Assembly (NCBI GenBank): GCA_028565715.1
Contig: JAOXYC010219906.1
Location: 1-10,986, forward strand
DNA from: Phoronis pallida
Lineage: Eukaryota > Phoronida > Phoronidae
DNA: 10,986 nt
Direction of reading: 5' to 3'
Positions 6,968 through 10,986 of the stretch are shown piece by piece. The notes below the pieces were generated by a model. That model searched no databases, had not been told where the DNA came from, and was given only the letters and a program-made list of their open reading frames with translations. Position numbers and translations under genes: made by a program. The number at the start of each line of letters is the position of its first letter. Positions within the stretch are counted from its first letter, which is position 1.

Positions 6968-7118
6968 TGGTGAAATTCGTTACATAGCGTTCCGTAAAGA
7001 TGGTGGTGTTGGTATCCGTCTCTCCGGTGGTAACGTGACGGGTATTTTCGTATCTGCTGTACAGCCTGGGAGTCCAGCTGAGCAACAGGGATTGGTTGTG
7101 GGCGATGAAGTACTCAGG
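6968..7118 (+). CDS. ZO exon I: PDZ3 first half
   Basis: Encodes residues 331-381. [20 protein letters not shown] contains the first strand and the carboxylate-binding loop ([11 protein letters not shown]), followed by [19 protein letters not shown] and LVVGDEVLR, the usual beta-C / alpha-1 / beta-D elements. It parallels ZO-1 FRKGDSVGLRLAGGN...DQILRV. PDZ3 works together with SH3-GUK in the family and binds JAM-type tails. It ends in phase 0 with donor AGG|GTGAGA. If the intron is retained the frame stays open to 7325, which would truncate PDZ3. Confidence 0.96.
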
Positions 7119-7610
7119 GTGAGATGGCACTTTAATACACTCAAAACAATTATATCAGTTTTCTGTGTCTCTGGTGATGACCGCTTGATCCAATTGTTTC
7201 AAACTGATCCTGATCGCTGTCATACTCTTCGACTGTATGAAAAGATGACAGCCAAACTTATCAAAGTTAAATACAAGCTAGTATTTAACAAAACATGCTT
7301 ATATCAGTTCAAGTATGATCAATGAGATTATGAAATACTTTCAAATTTTGGTTATGATGTAAAATACTTCCAACTTTATTTCCAAGGCTGTGTATTTGTT
7401 CCAATTCAATATCCCCCCCCCCTAAGAAATTACCACACTAGATAACTTCCAATAGCACTGCCATAAACACAAAGGAAATATTTGCCATGTACTAAAGCTG
7501 GATTATTTTAGAAAAACACCCACCCTAGAAATTCTTATGTTCATTTCAAAATGACTTGTGCAATGATCTTTGGATTGATATGTTTCATTTCAACCCTGCT
7601 CCATCTTCAG
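7119..7610 (+). other. Intron inside PDZ3 (492 bases)
   Basis: It runs from donor GTGAGA to acceptor CTGCTCCATCTTCAG. The first 207 bases read open from exon I and end in TGA at 7323-7325. A run of ten C lies at 7413-7422. No repeat family is recognised. Confidence 0.8.
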
Positions 7611-7713
7611 GTGAATGGTACAGATTGTGCTGGGATGACTCGTGAAGAAGTTGTAGTATTATTGTTAAACCTGGATGAAGATGTTAACATGGATGTGCAA
7701 TATAAGAAAGAAG
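7611..7713 (+). CDS. ZO exon J: PDZ3 second half
   Basis: Encodes residues 382-415, plus one base of a split Glu codon. VNGTDCAGMTREEVVVLLLN covers beta-E and helix alpha-2, and LDEDVNMDVQYKKE is the last strand leading to SH3. It parallels VNNVDFTNIIREEAVLFLLDLP of ZO-1, including the R-E-E helix start. The acceptor is CCATCTTCAG and the donor GAAG|GTAGGA. Confidence 0.95.
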
Positions 7714-7970
7714 GTAGGAGATTGGTTCAATCGGTCTGTGCTCGGCCTATCCCATGAGAGTGACTCAAAGTTCACTATACCTTTTCCATCTAAACAGATT
7801 TGCCTAGTTCGAACTACAATTTTACATATGTTTTCTTTTACGTAACTGTTCGGAATCAGGCCTGCTAGATGTCCTGTGCAGTGTAATTTGTCAGAATCTG
7901 AATATTTTGGGCTACTTAGGAAATCTTCAATAATCTCTTGACAGTCCTGAATTCTGCTGAAAAATCGCAA
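7665..7970 (-). pseudogene. Antisense coding-like open stretch in the PDZ3-SH3 intron
   Basis: The minus strand is open for 101 codons, from TTG at 7970-7968 to a stop at 7665, covering the intron and the end of exon J in antisense. The peptide includes RIQDCQEIIEDFLSSPKYSD and KLHCTGHLAGLIPNSYVKEN, with a balanced residue mix. There is no ATG at the start. A good acceptor-like site (GCGATTTTTCAG, minus strand, ending at 7957) lies within the first codons, so a nested minus-strand exon or a dead inserted fragment are both possible. I recognise no family. Its 3' end, overlapping exon J, is more likely a shadow. Confidence 0.25.
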
Positions 7971-8000
7971 TGTGCATTTAATTTATCAATTTTGTTTCAG
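7714..8000 (+). other. Intron between PDZ3 and SH3 (287 bases)
   Basis: It runs from donor GTAGGA to acceptor TTTTGTTTCAG. Nearly the whole intron is open on the minus strand and looks coding-like; that stretch is listed separately. Confidence 0.75.
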
Positions 8001-8223
8001 AATATGAAAGATTGACTGCGTCTCGTAAACCTGGCGATTCCTTCCACATAAGAACTCACTTTGACTACACTCAAGTAGAGAACGGTCATCTTAGCTTCCA
8101 TAAGGGAAACCTGTTTCATGTACAGGACACGCTGAGTGGGGGCGTGGTCGGAGCATGGCAAGTTGTCAAGAAAGGGCCCCGTAATGAGGATACCACACGA
8201 GGCGTGATACCCAACAAAACCAG
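8001..8223 (+). CDS. ZO exon K: SH3 domain
   Basis: Encodes residues 416-489 with split codons at both ends. It starts YERLTASRKPGDSFHIRTHF, where GDSFHIRTHF(D/E)Y is the first SH3 strand of ZO proteins. Next come LSFHKGNLFHVQDTL (RT-loop/diverging strand region), GAWQVVKKG (with the Trp of the central strands) and RGVIPNKT, the strand leading into the hinge. MAGUK SH3 domains pair with the GUK domain within the same protein rather than mainly binding PxxP. The acceptor is TTTTGTTTCAG and the donor CCAG|GTTTGC. The joint with exon L restores the IPNK-x-RAEQLAS signature. It is the expected length, with no breaks. Confidence 0.97.
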
Positions 8224-8725
8224 GTTTGCATCACATTCTACTTGGTGTGCGTGAAATTTCTAGCACTTCAATCTAATATATAAGTCCGAAAATGTGTGTC
8301 TGTGTGTGTGTCAGTCTGTCTGCAAGTTTTGACCGCGGGAAAGGTCAAGGTTGGGCAAGGCAACGGGGTGTACATGTGCACGGGGTGTGCACGTGCAAAG
8401 CACGCAAACGAGATTGCATGTGCAGGACCGCGCGTGAAAGGTCGGGAAAGTCGATGTTGGTCAAGGAAACAGGGTTTACATGTGCACAGGACGTGCACAT
8501 GTCAAGCACGCGCACACCTTGCGGCGAAGTGCGGGTTACAAAGCTAGCATTCAATAAGTTTCACTTTCACAACTCAGATATTTAGATTCTTTCCAAACCA
8601 TCCAGAGAGATTTTTAATAATACGTAATCATTTATGTGAAAAAATTGCTTTCTATTAAATAAGTGATCATTTTGATGTTGAATGTTGGATTCTGTAAGTT
8701 ATTGAACATTACCACTTTCACACAG
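8224..8725 (+). other. Intron after SH3 with a CpG-rich duplicated block (502 bases)
   Basis: It runs from donor GTTTGC to acceptor CACTTTCACACAG. The middle third differs sharply in base composition from the rest and is annotated separately (8288-8535). Several open frames overlap it on both strands and are taken as artefacts of its composition. Confidence 0.8.
8288..8535. repeat. GT-repeat leader and diverged, CpG-rich tandem duplication
   Basis: A short impure GT/TC-rich microsatellite (about 8292-8322) is followed by two diverged copies of a block of about 95-106 bases. Copy one starts GACCGCGGGAAAGG at 8331, copy two starts GACCGCGCGTGAAAGG at 8426, and shared TACATGTGCAC motifs fall at 8371 and 8477. 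In copy two, ACATGTGCAC and GTGCACATGT (8478-8487 and 8493-8502) form a perfect 10-bp hairpin with a 5-base loop. In copy one the same hairpin (8372-8396) has one G-U change and one mismatch. The block is much richer in GC and CpG than the intron, suggesting insertion of a repeat family member. No family is assigned. Confidence 0.7.
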
Positions 8726-8877
8726 AGCAGAACAGTTGGCATCATTGGCCCGTCAACCAGCTCAGGACAAGGAGGCAGCCACGCCATCTAAATCCCTGGG
8801 GCGTAATTTCTTCAAGAGGAACAAAAACCGACGTGCAAAGTCTCTAGGCAAGGATCACTGGGAAGATGTCATATTTT
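8726..8877 (+). CDS. ZO exon L: end of SH3 and basic U5 hinge
   Basis: Encodes residues 490-540 with one base over. AEQLASLARQPAQDKEAATP begins with the RAEQLAS tract found in ZO proteins immediately after SH3. A strongly basic stretch (GRNFFKRNKNRRAKSLGK) then leads to DHWEDVIF, which matches the hinge of insect Polychaetoid and differs from the ADFWRFRG form of vertebrates. This is the U5 region between SH3 and GUK, which in ZO-1 influences occludin and alpha-catenin binding and junction positioning. The acceptor TTTCACACAG is modest and the donor TTTT|GTAAGT is strong. Entry phase 2 and exit phase 1 mean skipping would break the frame, so it is probably constitutive. Confidence 0.95.
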
Positions 8878-9395
8878 GTAAGTGCTCTTCGTAAATTGTT
8901 TTAAACTATTGTTTGACATGTTGGAATATCTTTTCATATGCTTCATACAGCATTACAATATTAAATGTTGTTAAAATATTGCGAATAGCCATTTAGCCTC
9001 AAAGCAAGAATTGCCATTATTTAACTTCAGGGCACAATCTTGTGAAAATACATCTTTTAAAACTCTTTTAACACTATTGAATTTGATAATAATGATAAGT
9101 TTTAGTGAATTAGTGATTCCAGTGATGATATTTGTGAAATTGTAGTCTAAGAAAACTAAACAAATATGTTTTCAGACTTTTATGTTATAGTTTATATGTA
9201 TTTCTTCTCTCTGCAAATCCCCCCCTCTGTTATTTGTGAATGTGTGTTCAATGTCTTCCAACAAATGTACAGAATGATCCGAGCTTCAATTTAATTGAAC
9301 TCAATTTGATTATTCATGTTCTGACTGGTGTGTGAGAGCGTGTCTGTGACCCCTGTATCCCACCAATCACTGCACGGCTTACTTTTTCTTTACAG
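8878..9395 (+). other. Intron before the 15-nt microexon (518 bases)
   Basis: It runs from donor GTAAGT to acceptor ACTTTTTCTTTACAG. It contains a pyrimidine-rich stretch with TCTCTCTGC near 9208-9216 and a 7-C run near 9220. A TGC lies about 24 bases before the microexon. A 15-base near-palindrome, TTCAATTTAATTGAA, lies near 9284. Confidence 0.75.
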
Positions 9396-9410
9396 CTCTG
9401 GCTTTCGAAG
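9396..9410 (+). CDS. ZO exon M: 15-nt microexon in U5 hinge
   Basis: The sequence CTCTGGCTTTCGAAG lies between a strong acceptor (TACTTTTTCTTTACAG) and the donor GAAG|GTACAC. Entering in phase 1 from exon L it adds S-L-A-F-E and leaves in phase 1, so inclusion or skipping keeps the frame. Evidence is limited to splice sites and phase, since five residues carry no homology signal. The position directly after DHWEDVIF is where fly and vertebrate ZO proteins differ in sequence, which fits a site of optional exons. Confidence 0.6.
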
Positions 9411-9559
9411 GTACACGCAAATAAACGCTCAAAGTTTAAAGCTTTTGAGCTTATCACTGTAACAACACGTTTTTCTTATTAGCCTATTTGTACATATTTG
9501 TAATAAAGAGTTGCTCTCATGCCATCTATCTGGCTCTTTCTTCTTCTTTCACTCTTCAG
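9411..9559 (+). other. Short intron between microexon and Lys-rich exon (149 bases)
   Basis: The smallest intron of the gene, running from donor GTACAC to a long pyrimidine tract (CTTTCTTCTTCTTTCACTCTTCAG). It contains an AATAAA near 9502; if the microexon donor is not used, the frame stops soon afterwards at TAA 9422-9424. Confidence 0.65.
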
Positions 9560-9637
9560 CGTGGAAACCTAAATCTATTTCTAAGAAATCTGAAAAACAA
9601 GCGAACGATGCACATGCAGAGGAACAGGAGCACAAAG
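9560..9637 (+). CDS. ZO exon N: Lys/Glu-rich exon in U5, internal or terminal
   Basis: It reads AWKPKSISKKSEKQANDAHA then EEQEHK in frame with exon M; skipping M gives Ser in place of the first Ala and keeps the frame. A donor candidate AAAG|GTTATT at 9638 leaves phase 1, the same phase as entry, so the exon is skippable as a cassette. The donor is weak. If it is not used, five more codons and GTG lead to TAG at 9655-9657, giving a ZO form without GUK; no AATAAA follows closely, so I favour an internal exon. The content is highly charged, with no domain. The very strong acceptor pyrimidine tract supports it being a real exon. Confidence 0.6.
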
Positions 9638-10986
9638 GTTATTTCAAAGGGGTGTAGTTGATTATTTCTATTTTCCACAACTGCTCTGAACATCAAAAGA
9701 TTTTTTTTTAAACAGTAACTGAAGATCAAATTGTGGCACTAATGTTATGGTGTTTCTCATCACCAATTTAACAAACATTTTGTATTATCTGGTCTGATAA
9801 AGCGCTCCTGTGGTTAGATAACCTTATGACATCAAGTGTAAGTTGGTCTGATACATTGGTGACATGGGAACCTTATCGCACCAGTATACAGTTTTACTCA
9901 AGCACTGGATTGAATTGAATTTGAAAAGTCATAAGTTGTGAAATTTTAGAAATAATCAGTCGCCCTGTTTAGCCCTGAGTGTTATCTCCGCATGGTATTT
10001 TTAGTATATAGTTTTCAATTCAAGTCAAAATCAGTTTATACATAAACATCCCAGCTAGGGGATCTTCTTTAGTTAATACTAACTTTTTTAGTTCTGCATT
10101 CGTTCAATATAGAGGTGATTTTACTAAAACATTTTAGTTAAAAAACTATTAATGTGACATTCCAATATTTCATGTGTTCAATTTTGTGTGTCATTATATT
10201 GAATAATATTCTAAATCCACAAAGTAGTGATTAATGAACAAGATTGCGAATGCAGATGTTTTGTTTTGGTTTTCTGTTTTGTTAAAACTTGACTGTTTTA
10301 TCCCACATGTTAGCATAAGAATGATTCTGGCTAAGCCTTCGGCTTTCATTGTTTTGAAAGTGAACCAATATTGGTTACTTAACACTAAAACAAGAGACAA
10401 AATGCTTTACCTATTTTAACAATGCTTTAAAAAGTAAATGAGTTTGAGGGTCTGTCGGTGTGCATGAACTACTACAAATATTCAGCAATGAATGCAATGT
10501 TTAAGTTTGTGCTTTAGTGAAGGTCACTGCTCGCATGAATCTTAGGATTTAAACTTGGGGAAAGCTGATTATAAATTTATGGAGTTTTTATTATGAATAA
10601 TTGATGTTTTATTAAAATGTCTGTATATGTTGGTTCTGGTTTTCCCTTGAGGTGTAGGGTTGGTCATCATGGTATTTTGTTACTGGAAATTATTTAGGAC
10701 TTTACTGTAAAAGAAGAGGAATCGTGCTAAAACTCTAAATGAAATGGCTGATGCCGTTTCGTCACAAATAGGCCTACACGATATTGCATTTAAATAACCT
10801 ATAATTGATACTAAATGATTGTTAATATTAACAATGTTTTGTTTTTCTTCTCATTATTTTGTAAAACAATAACTTTTATAATTTGTTTGAAAAATTTAAC
10901 ATTTGATGTATATTTTTAGAGGAATTTTTGTTGTGTGATCTAATACACTTTAACCACATTAAAACATGCACTCAACTTATTGAGTA
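9638..10986 (+). other. Downstream intron, no exon recognised
   Basis: These 1.35 kb run to the window edge. It is AT-rich (notably 10780-10920). I looked for the FPAYERV-type start of the GUK region and did not find it, so the GUK exons must lie further on. Open frames on both strands at 10194-10419 mirror each other and are hydrophobic, with no domain. No repeat is recognised. Confidence 0.75.

Larger units (their letters stand above)
2531..9637 (+). other. ZO-family (tight junction protein / Polychaetoid) gene, internal part, 14 exons
   Basis: This is the extent of the recognisable ZO scaffold gene. Fourteen exons join in one continuous frame (exit phases 2,0,1,0,1,1,2,2,0,1,2,1,1,1) and give about 571 residues in the order PDZ1, PDZ2, linker, PDZ3, SH3, U5. 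That order is diagnostic of ZO proteins: other MAGUKs lack the paired PDZ1/PDZ2 spacing and the IPNKxRAEQLAS tract that closes the ZO SH3. Every intron is GT-AG. Family role: it links transmembrane junction proteins to actin at the cytoplasmic face of cell junctions. The N-terminal start is not visible, and the GUK domain lies beyond the window. No gene symbol is given because the species, and so its naming, is unknown; the vertebrate homologues are TJP1-3 and the fly one is pyd. Confidence 0.96.

Noticed and set aside
6942-7130. Minus-strand frame opposite PDZ3 exon
   Set aside because: It is the shadow of the PDZ3 coding exon, which is certain from its domain match.
8268-8585. Several Cys/Thr-rich open frames on both strands
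   Set aside because: They arise from the GT microsatellite and the GC-rich duplicated block. They are open in many frames at once, and none resembles a protein family.
10194-10419. Opposed open frames in the last intron
   Set aside because: Each mirrors the other. The content is hydrophobic, there is no domain, and there are no convincing splice signals.
1-10986. CRISPR array, bacterial operon or prophage
   Set aside because: Spliced exons of an animal junction protein and tRNA-derived repeats show eukaryotic nuclear DNA. No regularly spaced repeats or prokaryotic gene layout are present.

Overview
The window is invertebrate animal genomic DNA. It is AT-rich, with short exons bounded by GT-AG introns of about 150-560 bases, and it carries tRNA-derived SINE-like repeats. 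It holds the middle part of one plus-strand gene for a ZO (zonula occludens / tight junction protein, Polychaetoid-type) MAGUK scaffold. The conserved D-H-W-(E/D)-D-V-(I/V)-F tract after the SH3 domain resembles protostome ZO proteins more than vertebrate ZO-1/2. I infer a lophotrochozoan such as a mollusc or brachiopod, but the sequence does not prove it.

Layout: 1-2530 is non-coding upstream sequence or intron, with some coding-like relics on the minus strand. Fourteen exons follow, and their phases join without a break. They are PDZ1 (2531-2703, 3071-3173, 3566-3656), PDZ2 (3566-3656, 4072-4175, 4657-4804), a Pro/Arg-rich and then charged linker (5178-5396, 5832-5946), a 39-nt symmetric cassette (6368-6406), PDZ3 (6968-7118, 7611-7713), SH3 (8001-8223), and the U5 hinge (8726-8877) with a 15-nt microexon (9396-9410) and a Lys-rich exon (9560-9637). 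Joined, they encode about 571 residues. The start codon and the exons before PDZ1 are not recognisable here. The guanylate-kinase-like (GUK) domain and everything after it must lie beyond 10986.

As a unit the gene encodes a cytoplasmic scaffold at cell-cell junctions. In the ZO family PDZ1 binds claudin-type tails, PDZ2 dimerises or binds connexins, PDZ3-SH3-GUK forms a module binding JAM-type proteins, occludin and alpha-catenin, and U5 tunes the SH3-GUK module. The small phase-symmetric exons at the PDZ2-PDZ3 linker and at U5 suggest alternative splicing at both hinges.

The introns hold two copies of one 122-bp tRNA-derived repeat, a near-perfect 25-bp-arm hairpin, a CpG-rich duplicated block with internal hairpins, and several antisense open stretches that may be decayed or nested coding sequence. 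I see no new multi-gene system. The most useful leads are the microexons, the repeat family and the antisense open frames.
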